DNA from: SOJZ01 sp964556565
GTDB lineage: Archaea; Thermoproteota; Bathyarchaeia; Bathyarchaeales; Bathyarchaeaceae
Direction: 5' to 3'
Length of the DNA stretch: 37,645 bases
Assembly: GCA_964556565.1 (NCBI GenBank)
Contig: CAZKWF010000015.1
Coordinates: forward strand, 1-37,645
Shown here: piece after piece, positions 6,709-13,975 of the stretch
How positions within the stretch are numbered: position 1 is the stretch's first letter
How the letters are laid out: each line of letters starts with the position of its first letter
Translations under genes and position numbers: made by a program
Notes under the pieces: model-generated
The model's database searches: none
Told to the model about the DNA's origin: nothing
Seen by the model: only the letters and a program-made list of their open reading frames with translations

Positions 6709-7524
6709 ATGATTTTGATGGTGGCTTCCACGAAAGACATAGCTGGCATGAACATCGCTCAACAACTCCTAGATCATTATAAACTCGAAAAGCAGGCAGA
6801 ATTGTTTCGTAAACACCCAGTGTACCTTAAAAGAGTTCGGGCAAATGAAATCAAGCTGGTTTTCATCGATGAAGAGATTTTTCACACCCAGTTTATCACC
6901 GACTTTTTCACTCCCAAACTGCTAGTCTTTTTATCTCGACACGCGAGCGCGAGCGGAATCCCCACTCTTTCAGTTCACACTCCAGGCAACCTCGGCAAAG
7001 CAGAGCTCGGTGGGATCTCAAGAAAAGTTTCGGTGTCTCCAGCAAGCGCGATGAAAGAGGCCCTCCTTGAAATGGCTAAGAGGAAAGAAGAAATGAAATT
7101 GAACTACGAAGTTTCTTATGAAGGTACGCATCATGGGCCGTCTCTAGACGTTCCAACTATGTTCGTGGAGTTGGGAAGCTCGTTGAAGCAATGGAAGGAT
7201 GTGAGGGCTGCAGAGGCTGTTGCTCACGCCGCAATGGTCGCAATTTCTAAGCAGTCAAAACATCCAGCTGCTTTGGGCATCGGAGGCCCACACTACAACA
7301 AGAAGTTCTCACGAGTTGCGCTCACCACTGAAATAGCCTTCGGACATATGATTCCCAAATACGCTATTCCACAAGTGGATGCTGAGATGATAAAGCAGTG
7401 TGTTGAAAGAACGGTGGAAAAGGTAGAGCTAGCTATGCTTGAGTGGAAAGGAATTAGGGGATCTGATAAAGATAGGTTGATCCTAGCTCTGAACGAGATT
7501 GGTATGCCAGTAGAAAAAATTTGA
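6709..7524 (+). CDS. dtdA: D-aminoacyl-tRNA deacylase (archaeal/plant DTD2 type)
   Basis: Quality-control enzyme that hydrolyses D-amino acids from mischarged tRNA. The 271-aa protein begins with VASTKDIAGMNIA, as in the family, and contains the signatures EGTHHGPSLDVPTMFVELGS, GIGGPHYNKKFS and IAFGHMIPKYA. The length is normal. The ATG at 6709 (MILMVASTKD) is retained because the first strand needs these residues. It stands between two translation clusters, consistent with its job in translation fidelity. Confidence 0.95.
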   Translation: MILMVASTKDIAGMNIAQQLLDHYKLEKQAELFRKHPVYLKRVRANEIKLVFIDEEIFHTQFITDFFTPKLLVFLSRHASASGIPTLSVHTPGNLGKAELGGISRKVSVSPASAMKEALLEMAKRKEEMKLNYEVSYEGTHHGPSLDVPTMFVELGSSLKQWKDVRAAEAVAHAAMVAISKQSKHPAALGIGGPHYNKKFSRVALTTEIAFGHMIPKYAIPQVDAEMIKQCVERTVEKVELAMLEWKGIRGSDKDRLILALNEIGMPVEKI

Positions 7525-7570
7525 TTGTGTACGTCCTGATGTTTGTAGGCGAACGCCGGAGAAAAATACT

Positions 7571-7580
7571 CTTTTATACT
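7571..7580 (+). promoter_or_regulatory. TATA box for the SecE-Spt5-uL11 operon
   Basis: The sequence CTTTTATACT is positioned so that transcription would begin near 7600. This favours the SecE start at 7611 over the ATG at 7599, and implies a very short leader. Confidence 0.5.
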
Positions 7581-7610
7581 AGTATTGTCGTTTGAAAGAT
7601 GCGAGTAACC

Positions 7611-7781
7611 ATGGGATTGAGATCATTCTTCCAATCGTGTGCGAGAATGTTGAAGCTTGCTACAAAGCCGGGAAGGAGCGAGCTATGGCTTTCTATAAAG
7701 ATTTGTTTCCTCGGCACAGCTGCTGTAGGTGCTATCGGTTTTCTGATTCACCTCATAGCCACCATGTTGGGGGAACAGTAA
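7611..7781 (+). CDS. secE: Protein translocase subunit SecE (Sec61 gamma)
   Basis: Small tail-anchored component of the SecYE translocon. From the ATG at 7611 the protein is 56 aa: an amphipathic segment with RSFFQSCARMLKLATKPGR, then one C-terminal membrane helix (about LSIKICFLGTAAVGAIGFL). This arrangement is typical of archaeal SecE. The upstream ATG at 7599 would add four residues and lies at the predicted transcription start. It lies next to spt5, the classical secE-nusG order shared with bacteria. Confidence 0.9.
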   Translation: MGLRSFFQSCARMLKLATKPGRSELWLSIKICFLGTAAVGAIGFLIHLIATMLGEQ

Positions 7782-7793
7782 AAGCCGAATGGA

Positions 7794-8276
7794 ATGTTGG
7801 ATATGGAAAAAGAGAAGTTTTCTTCAATGATTTTTGCTGTGCGAACCACGGCTGGGCAAGAAAAAAACGTAGCGAGACTCATTGCAACTAGGGTTAAGAC
7901 GGGTGAACTTCCGATAAAAGCTGTTCTTGTGCCAGAAATATTGAAGGGCTATGTGTTCGTTGAAGCAGACGGTCCTCATTTCGTTGATAAAGTGATAGCG
8001 GGAATTAAACACGTGAGATCCAGAGTTCCAGGAACTGTGGGTTTCTCAGAGGTTGAGAGGTATATCATTGTGAAGCCTGTTATCGAGGAATTGGACATGG
8101 GAGATGTCGTGGAGATCATGGCAGGTCCATTTAAAGGAATGAGAGCAAAGATTACGAGGGTTGATCGAACAAAGGAAGATGTGACCCTTGAGTTGCTGGA
8201 GGCAACATTCACCTTGCCCATCACAGTTCACGCCGATTATGTAAAGCCTGTGGAGAAGGCAAAAGAGGGACAATAA
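7794..8276 (+). CDS. spt5: Transcription elongation factor Spt5 (archaeal NusG)
   Basis: Elongation factor that bridges the RNA polymerase clamp and couples transcription to translation. The 160-aa protein has an NGN domain (IFAVRTTAGQEKNVA, PEILKGYVFVEA, HVRSRVPGTVG) and a C-terminal KOW domain (GDVVEIMAGPFKGMRAKITR). The ATG at 7794 is 12 bases after secE; ATGs at 7803 or 7827 are possible shorter starts. It ends directly at the uL11 ATG, so translation is coupled. Confidence 0.95.
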   Translation: MLDMEKEKFSSMIFAVRTTAGQEKNVARLIATRVKTGELPIKAVLVPEILKGYVFVEADGPHFVDKVIAGIKHVRSRVPGTVGFSEVERYIIVKPVIEELDMGDVVEIMAGPFKGMRAKITRVDRTKEDVTLELLEATFTLPITVHADYVKPVEKAKEGQ

Positions 8277-8768
8277 ATGAGTGAGAAGAAGATTGTTGAA
8301 GCCTTGGTGAGCGGTGGCCAAGCAACCGCTGGACCTCCGTTGGGGCCAGCTTTGGGCCCACTTGGAGTAAATGTCCTTGCTATTGTGAACAAAATCAACG
8401 AGGTTACAAAAAGTTATGCTGGAATGAAAGTGCCTGTGAAAATAACGGTAGACGCGGAGACAAAGGAGTTTGAGGTAAGTGTGGGAACGCCGACTACTTC
8501 CGCGTTGATCGTTAGCGAGTTGGGTGTTGCGAAGGGTTCTGGGGCTCCGAAAACGGAAAAAGTGGGAAATCTTTCTATGGCGCAGGTTATTCGCGTAGCG
8601 AAGATTAAACGTTCTAAGCTTTTGGCGAGAGACCTGAGGGCTGCGGTTAAAGAGGTTTTAGGTAGTTGCGTGAGCATGGGTGTAAATGTGGAAGATAAGG
8701 ACCCACGCGAGGTTCAAAAGGAAATTGACGAGGGGCAATATGACACGTTGCTTGAAAAGGAGCAGTGA
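8277..8768 (+). CDS. rpl11: Large ribosomal subunit protein uL11
   Basis: Protein of the GTPase-associated centre, contacting 23S rRNA and the L10/L12 stalk base. The 163-aa protein has the Pro-rich N-terminal motif GGQATAGPPLGPALGPLGVN and the C-terminal RNA-binding signature IKRSKLLARDLRAAVKEVLGSC-x-SMG. The start ATG abuts the spt5 stop. Confidence 0.97.
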   Translation: MSEKKIVEALVSGGQATAGPPLGPALGPLGVNVLAIVNKINEVTKSYAGMKVPVKITVDAETKEFEVSVGTPTTSALIVSELGVAKGSGAPKTEKVGNLSMAQVIRVAKIKRSKLLARDLRAAVKEVLGSCVSMGVNVEDKDPREVQKEIDEGQYDTLLEKEQ

Positions 8769-8846
8769 CATTTGCTAAATTGTGAAAATTGATTTTCTGT
8801 TCTGTGTAAAGTGGGACTCCGTGTTTTTTGTGTGTAGGGTTCGCTT

Positions 8847-8924
8847 TTAGCTCTGTTTTGGTTTTTGTTGCTTTCCTCTTATAGCGGCTGTGGCTTCTTT
8901 GATCTTTTCGGCTTTGGTGAACAT
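8847..8924 (-). CDS. Possible 25-aa microprotein
   Basis: An ATG at 8924 opens a short frame, basic and hydrophilic (MFTKAEKIKEATAAI start), that ends with TAA at 8847. A TATA-like AGTATATCC lies about 30 bases upstream on the minus strand, so a leaderless transcript is conceivable. No family is recognised, there is no ribosome site, and a chance frame of this length is common. Confidence 0.2.
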   Translation of the reverse strand: MFTKAEKIKEATAAIRGKQQKPKQS

Positions 8925-9018
8925 TCCAATTTAAATGGAGATAGTTGGGATATACTCTAATCCCCCAACATAGTATAAGAACGAAAAACTTCCAGTCTCA
9001 AACTCTTTTCGCAAAAAT

Positions 9019-9027
9019 CTTTTTATA
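9019..9027 (+). promoter_or_regulatory. TATA box for the uL1-uL10-L12 operon
   Basis: TCTTTTTATA ends at 9027, 37 bases before the uL1 ATG. Transcription is expected near 9046-9050, leaving a leader of about 15 bases. Confidence 0.6.
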
Positions 9028-9064
9028 ACTGGCTTCGATACGTCTCTGGCACGAGGCCTCAAAA

Positions 9065-9715
9065 ATGCCATTAGACGAAAAAAATCTTCTCCAGACAATT
9101 AAGGATGTTAAGGAAAAGTCTAAAAAAAGAACTTTTGTACAGTCCATCGAACTTATCATAAGCCTCCGGGATATAGACCCGAAAAAGCCTGAGGGTAAAA
9201 TACAAGAACTTATTGAACTTCCGAATTCTACAGGAAAAGAAAACAAGGTATGCGTAATCGCCTCCGGAGAAATGGCCTTGAAAGCCAAAAAGGCAAACGC
9301 AGACCTTGTTCTTAAGAAAACTGAGCTGCAAGCTCTAGCTGGGGATAAGAAGAGACAAAAGGAGTTGGCAACAACCTACGACTTCTTCATTGCAGAGGCT
9401 CCGTTAATGCCACTCGTGGGAAGGGTTCTTGGCGCCACTCTAGGACCAAAAGGAAAGATGCCAACACCCGTGCCTCCAACAGCAAACATAGCGGAACACA
9501 TGAAGAAACATCAAAAAATGGTGTTTATAAGGGTGCGGGGGCAGCCAGTTCTTCAATGTTGTGTGGGAACCGAAAACATGGCAGATAACAAAATCGCTGA
9601 AAACTCTCAGGCAGTAATAGGAAGGGTTGAAGGAAAACTTAAAAGAGGAATAAAAAACATCAGGTCAATCCATCTGAAAACAAGCATGGGTTCACCGATC
9701 AAAATGAAAATGTAG
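9065..9715 (+). CDS. rpl1: Large ribosomal subunit protein uL1
   Basis: L1-stalk protein that moves with deacylated tRNA. The 216-aa protein has the expected domain I-II-I order and the signature VGRVLGATLGPKGKMPTPVP, followed by RVRGQPVLQC. Near the end, KRGIKNIRSIHLKTSMGSPIKM matches the C-terminal part of domain I. Archaeal uL1 commonly represses its own operon by binding the mRNA; no such site was demonstrated here. The gene is followed after two bases by the uL10 start. Confidence 0.96.
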   Translation: MPLDEKNLLQTIKDVKEKSKKRTFVQSIELIISLRDIDPKKPEGKIQELIELPNSTGKENKVCVIASGEMALKAKKANADLVLKKTELQALAGDKKRQKELATTYDFFIAEAPLMPLVGRVLGATLGPKGKMPTPVPPTANIAEHMKKHQKMVFIRVRGQPVLQCCVGTENMADNKIAENSQAVIGRVEGKLKRGIKNIRSIHLKTSMGSPIKMKM

Positions 9716-9717
9716 AT

Positions 9718-10620
9718 GTGAGAAAGAATATGTTGCGTCAAACGGTGCTAGCGAAGGCCGAGGAGGTCAAAGAAACGAGGACCCTCATAAAGCAGTACAA
9801 GGTTCTTGGAGTCGCCAGCCTACAAAAGGTTAGAGCTGCCCAACTTCAAGGATTAAGAAGAAAGTTGAAGAACAGCGCTCACCTCTGCGTCATCAAGAAC
9901 AGTGTAGTAAAAAGGGCGATTGTAGAGTGCAAAGACAAGCCAGAGCTTGAAAAACTTGAAGAATACTTGAGCGGAGCTAACATCTTCCTCTTCACCAGTC
10001 TCAATCCATTCAAACTCGTATTGCTTCTTGAAAAGAGTAGAATGAAGGCTACTGCGAAGGCTGGCGATGTAGCGGCATACGATGTGACCGTTCCAGCTGG
10101 AAACACAGGACTACCTCCAGGTCCAATCATCAGTCAACTAGGCACCGTAGGCTTACCCACAAGAATCGAGGGCGGAAGCGTATGGGTAACTCATGATACT
10201 ATGGTGGTGAAAAAAGGTGACGTTATACCAATGAATCTTGCAAACGTGCTTTCAAAGCTTGGCATAAAGCCTGTAGAGATCGGACTCACCATGAAGACGG
10301 TGTACGACGACGGACTAATCATAACTGAGGAACAACTCCGAATAGATTTGGAAGAGTTTCAGCAAAGCCTTAAGGAAGCCCATGCATACGCGTTCAGCTT
10401 ATCACTGAATGCTGCATACCCACTTGCAGAAAACATTACCCAGCTTCTTCAAATGGCACATCACAAAGCGTACAAACTAGCTCTAAACGCGGACTTAACT
10501 GCTCCCGACACAATAGCTGATCTCGTAAGGAAAGCTCACGCAGAAATGCTAAGTTTAAAAACGAGATTAGATGCAACCAGCAAAAAGGCTACGCCAACAA
10601 GTTCTGTTCAGAAAGGTTAA
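9718..10620 (+). CDS. rplP0: Large ribosomal subunit protein uL10 (P0)
   Basis: Base of the stalk that carries L12 dimers. The 300-aa protein has the N-terminal rRNA-binding domain (LIKQYKVLGVASLQKVRAAQ, LKNSAHLCVIKNSV), the archaeal insertion (AGNTGLPPGPIISQLGTVGL) and C-terminal spine helices with repeated A-x-x-L-A-L-N-A motifs that bind L12 dimers. It ends TPTSSVQKG and lacks the acidic tail finishing in GLGALFG often seen in archaeal P0. GTG at 9718 is used; an ATG at 9730 is an alternative. Confidence 0.94.
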   Translation: MRKNMLRQTVLAKAEEVKETRTLIKQYKVLGVASLQKVRAAQLQGLRRKLKNSAHLCVIKNSVVKRAIVECKDKPELEKLEEYLSGANIFLFTSLNPFKLVLLLEKSRMKATAKAGDVAAYDVTVPAGNTGLPPGPIISQLGTVGLPTRIEGGSVWVTHDTMVVKKGDVIPMNLANVLSKLGIKPVEIGLTMKTVYDDGLIITEEQLRIDLEEFQQSLKEAHAYAFSLSLNAAYPLAENITQLLQMAHHKAYKLALNADLTAPDTIADLVRKAHAEMLSLKTRLDATSKKATPTSSVQKG

Positions 10621-10662
10621 AAAGGGGATTGTGAAAAGAGAGAAGAGGATGGTGAATAGATC

Positions 10663-10904
10663 ATGGAGTACGTGTACGCCGCAATGCTTCTGCATAAAGC
10701 TGGAAAACCCATCAATGAGAAGAGCATAACTGAAGTGCTCAAAGCAGCGGAAATCAATGCAGATCCTGTCAGAGTTAAGGCTCTCGTGGCTTCGTTGGCT
10801 GAGGTTGATATTGAGGAAGCAATTAAATCTCCATCGGCGCTGATGGCACCTGCACCAGCCGCTGTTGCTGCAGTTCCAGAGGCTAAACCAGCGGAAGAGA
10901 AAAA
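10663..10904 (+). CDS. rpl12: Large ribosomal subunit protein P1/L12 (5' part, cut by assembly gap)
   Basis: Stalk protein that recruits GTPase factors. The 80 visible residues show the archaeal N-terminal dimerisation domain (MEYVYAAMLLHKAGK, VKALVASLAEVDIEEAI) and the Ala/Pro-rich hinge. The reading frame then enters a run of N at 10905. The missing part should encode the rest of the hinge, an acidic stretch and the conserved C-terminal GLGALF peptide. GATGGTGAATAG provides a ribosome site before the ATG. Confidence 0.93.
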
Positions 10905-11004
10905 NNNNNNNNNNNNNNNNNNNNNNNNNNNNNNNNNNNNNNNNNNNNNNNNNNNNNNNNNNNNNNNNNNNNNNNNNNNNNNNNNNNNNNNNNNNNNNNN
11001 NNNN
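10905..11004. other. Assembly gap (100 N)
   Basis: Exactly 100 N, the customary placeholder for a gap of unknown size. It removes the L12 C-terminus and any spacer before alaS. The low-complexity Ala/Glu hinge and tail of L12 is a likely cause of assembly failure (inference). The true gap length is unknown. Confidence 0.97.
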
Positions 11005-11069
11005 ACGGTTAAATGCTTCCTTAAACTCTAACTTTTAAATCCACGGGGTTCTTACTTGATGAGTGATGG

Positions 11070-13862
11070 ATGATGAAACGTTTTCCTGAAAGCGAATATC
11101 ATGTTCCCTTCTTCGATGAGTACGGGTACGCTCGGAAATTGTGCCCGATTTGTAAAGAGTATTTTTGGACGCAGAATCCTGATCAGAAGACCTGTGGAGA
11201 ATCCACTCCTGAGGGTTGTGCGCCTTTAACTTTCATTAACAACCCACCCACTCGCAAGCGTTACAGTCTTCAAGAGATGCGTGAAGCTTTTCTCTCCTTC
11301 TTCGAGAAGCGGGGGCATGAGAGAGTCAAGCCGTATCCTGTTGTAGCTAGGTGGAGAGACGATCTCTATTTCACTCACGCCAGTATCATTGACTTCCAAC
11401 CATATGTTACGAACGGAATCATTCCCCCGCCGGCCAATCCTCTCGTCATCAGCCAACCCTGCATTCGGTTCATAGACGTGGACAACGTTGGACCCACCTT
11501 CGGTCGACACCTAACCATCTTCGAGATGGGCGGTCACCACGCCTTTAACTATCCGGACAAAGAGGTTTACTGGAAAGATCAAACGGTGCGTTATCATCAC
11601 GAATTTATTACAAAGGGTTTGAGCGTAAAGTCTGAGGAGGTTGTCTACAAAGAAGACGTATGGTCAGGTGGAGGAAACGCTGGGCCTGACCTAGAGACAG
11701 TTGTCAGGGGATTGGAGCTCGCCACGCTGGTCTTCATGAAGTTCAAGGTGGTGAATGACAAGTTTGTCGAGTTGCCTATACGAACCGTTGATACCGGATA
11801 CGGAATTGAACGATACACATGGCTGTCACAGGGGTCTGTGAGTTGTTTCCACGCAGTGTATGGGCCTGTCTTGGATAAAATATTGAAGATGGCGAGTATA
11901 AGCGGGATTGATAATGAATTACTGGCTAAAATAGCAGAAGCATCCGGTTTGATGAGCGTAGAGAAAATAGCTGATCGAAGAGGAACTTGGAGAAAGGTTG
12001 CTGAACAGGTCGAAATGGACCTGGATGAACTTACGAAAATGTTGCTTCCTATCGAAAGCGCCTTCGCCATCGTGGATCACACCAAATGCCTGACGTTTAT
12101 GCTCGCCGAGGGCGTCGTACCTTCCAACGTACGCGAAGGATACTTAACTAGGCTAATAGTTCGTCGAACCTATAGACTGCTTAAGGCGCTCACAATCGAT
12201 GAGAAACTACCTGAAATCATTGACATGCAGATCGCGTTTTGGGCACGGAATTTTCCGCATTTGAAAGAGATGCAAGACGAAATCCTGGAAATCCTCTCTG
12301 TGGAGCAAGACAAGTTTAAGGAGACTCTTAAGAGGGGAGACGCTCTCGTTAAGCGGATAAGTCAAGGGTTGAAGGCAAAAGACATCTCTCGGATTCCAAC
12401 TGAAACGTTGATAGAACTCTACGATTCGCATGGTCTTCCACCAGAGGTTGTTAGGGAAACTGCTGAAAACAGTGGTGTAGAGGTAAAAGTGCCGGGAAAC
12501 TTCTATATTATGGTTGCTGAGAGACATGTCCAGGCTCCTCCTCAGCGAGAAGTGGAGAAGATTGAAGGGTTAGAAGCTAAGGTTTCCGATCTTCCAGAGA
12601 CGCAGATGCTCTACTATAAAGACGCATACCTCACCGAATTTGAGGCACAAGTTCTTCGAGTTGTGAACGGCAAGTACGTGGTCTTGGAAAAAACGGTGTT
12701 CTATCCTGAAGGCGGCGGACAACCAGCCGATCATGGACACCTAGAGTTTGCTGGGATAAAATCTGAAGTAGTGGATGTTCAGAAGCTAGGAAATATCATC
12801 GTTCATGTTCTTAAAGGTCCAGTTCCTAAAGAAGGTGACGCAGTGAAGGGAACTATCGATTGGAAGCGGCGAAACAATCTCATGAAGCAGCACACTGCAA
12901 CTCACGTTGTTATGGGCGCGGCGAAACGTGTCCTTGGGCAACATGTATGGCAGTGTGGAGCCCAAAAGGGTTTAGACCGCTCAAGACTGGATATTTCCCA
13001 TTTTCGACGACTGACGCTTGAAGAAACCCAAGAAATTGAGGAGCTGGCAAATGAGGCTGTGATGCGGAAGATTCTTGTTGAAACTTCTTGGATGCCTCGA
13101 GGAGAGGCGGAGAAACTTTACGGCTTTCGACTCTACCAAGGTGGTGTGGTTCCTGGAAAAGAAATCCGTGTTGTGAAGAGTAGAGGCTGGGATGTTGAAG
13201 CTTGTGCAGGGACTCATGTAAAGAACACTGGAGAGCTTGGGTTCATAAAGATAATTCACACGGAAAGAATCCAAGACGGTGTTGAACGTATTGTGTTCAG
13301 CGCGGGATTGCCAGCCCTAAAATTTGTGCAGGAGAACGACCAACTGCTTGGGAAACTATCTGAGGTTTTGAATGCACCTCGTGAAAAGCTTGAAAAAACT
13401 GCAGAACGCCTCGTTAGAGAGTGGAAAGAAGCTCGCCGTAGGGAAAAGCAGCTGATCAAAGAAATTGCTGTTCAAGACACGCAAAAATTGAAGATGCACG
13501 TGAAAAACAGAAAGACAAAGCGAATCGGAAGAGTGAACTTTGTGACACAGAAGTTTGAACCAGTAGATGTGAACCGCATGATCCAAACAGCCAGTGAATT
13601 AGCAAAAGCAGAGTCAAACACAATCGCAGTATTTTGCGGGGCAGATAATAAGAATGCGAGGATTGTGGTGATGGTTGGAAAAGATGCTGTAAAACGGGGC
13701 ATAAATGCTGGTGCGATAGCAAAAGAAGTTTCGTCAGTGCTTGGCGGTGGTGGTAGCGGAAGACCTGACTTTGCTCAGGGAGGAGGAACTCTGGTCAATA
13801 AAGTGACAGAGGGGTTGCAGAAAGCGGCGGAAGTTGTGAAAAAACAGCAGGAAAAAGAGTAA
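11070..13862 (+). CDS. alaS: Alanyl-tRNA synthetase
   Basis: Charges tRNA-Ala and edits Ser/Gly mischarging. The 930-aa archaeal-type enzyme has an N-terminal Cys-rich zinc-like segment (CPIC at about 25-28, then C at 42 and 50), the class II core (RWRDDLYFTHASI, GRHLTIFEMGGHHAF), an editing domain with HTATH at 608-612 and CAGTH at 712-716, and the C-Ala domain ending with GGGGSGRPDFAQGGG. All four editing metal ligands are present. The start is at ATG 11070 or the next codon 11073, preceded by GTGAT. It follows the stalk genes directly. Confidence 0.97.
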   Translation: MMKRFPESEYHVPFFDEYGYARKLCPICKEYFWTQNPDQKTCGESTPEGCAPLTFINNPPTRKRYSLQEMREAFLSFFEKRGHERVKPYPVVARWRDDLYFTHASIIDFQPYVTNGIIPPPANPLVISQPCIRFIDVDNVGPTFGRHLTIFEMGGHHAFNYPDKEVYWKDQTVRYHHEFITKGLSVKSEEVVYKEDVWSGGGNAGPDLETVVRGLELATLVFMKFKVVNDKFVELPIRTVDTGYGIERYTWLSQGSVSCFHAVYGPVLDKILKMASISGIDNELLAKIAEASGLMSVEKIADRRGTWRKVAEQVEMDLDELTKMLLPIESAFAIVDHTKCLTFMLAEGVVPSNVREGYLTRLIVRRTYRLLKALTIDEKLPEIIDMQIAFWARNFPHLKEMQDEILEILSVEQDKFKETLKRGDALVKRISQGLKAKDISRIPTETLIELYDSHGLPPEVVRETAENSGVEVKVPGNFYIMVAERHVQAPPQREVEKIEGLEAKVSDLPETQMLYYKDAYLTEFEAQVLRVVNGKYVVLEKTVFYPEGGGQPADHGHLEFAGIKSEVVDVQKLGNIIVHVLKGPVPKEGDAVKGTIDWKRRNNLMKQHTATHVVMGAAKRVLGQHVWQCGAQKGLDRSRLDISHFRRLTLEETQEIEELANEAVMRKILVETSWMPRGEAEKLYGFRLYQGGVVPGKEIRVVKSRGWDVEACAGTHVKNTGELGFIKIIHTERIQDGVERIVFSAGLPALKFVQENDQLLGKLSEVLNAPREKLEKTAERLVREWKEARRREKQLIKEIAVQDTQKLKMHVKNRKTKRIGRVNFVTQKFEPVDVNRMIQTASELAKAESNTIAVFCGADNKNARIVVMVGKDAVKRGINAGAIAKEVSSVLGGGGSGRPDFAQGGGTLVNKVTEGLQKAAEVVKKQQEKE

Positions 13863-13942
13863 CAGATTAAAGCAAGTTTGTTCATTAGGGTTGTTGGTGC
13901 TGAACTTGAGGGATAATGTTCTCCTCGCAGACTGACCGAACC

Positions 13943-13950
13943 TTTAATAA
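13943..13950 (+). promoter_or_regulatory. Probable TATA box for leuS
   Basis: TTTAATAA within CCTTTAATAATCC lies about 30 bases upstream of the ATG at 13976. It falls inside the reading frame that could begin at 13916, so it argues for the downstream start and a nearly leaderless mRNA. Confidence 0.45.
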
Positions 13951-13975
13951 TCCTCAGAGTAGTTCAGAAAGTTTC

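Larger units (their letters stand above)
8769..9064. other. Intergenic region between uL11 and uL1
   Basis: About 300 bases separate two halves of the stalk-protein cluster. The first half is T-rich on the plus strand and may end uL11 transcription. The only open frame of note is a 25-codon minus-strand frame at 8847-8924. A TATA box for uL1 lies at the right end. Confidence 0.5.

Noticed and set aside
10905..11031. Continuation of the L12 frame across the N run to TVKCFLKL
   Set aside because: Translating N has no meaning and the sequence after the gap is not an L12 C-terminus; it is an artifact.
13456..13722. Minus-strand frames inside alaS (and similar antisense frames in other genes)
   Set aside because: They are shadows of strongly conserved genes with no ribosome site or recognisable sequence.
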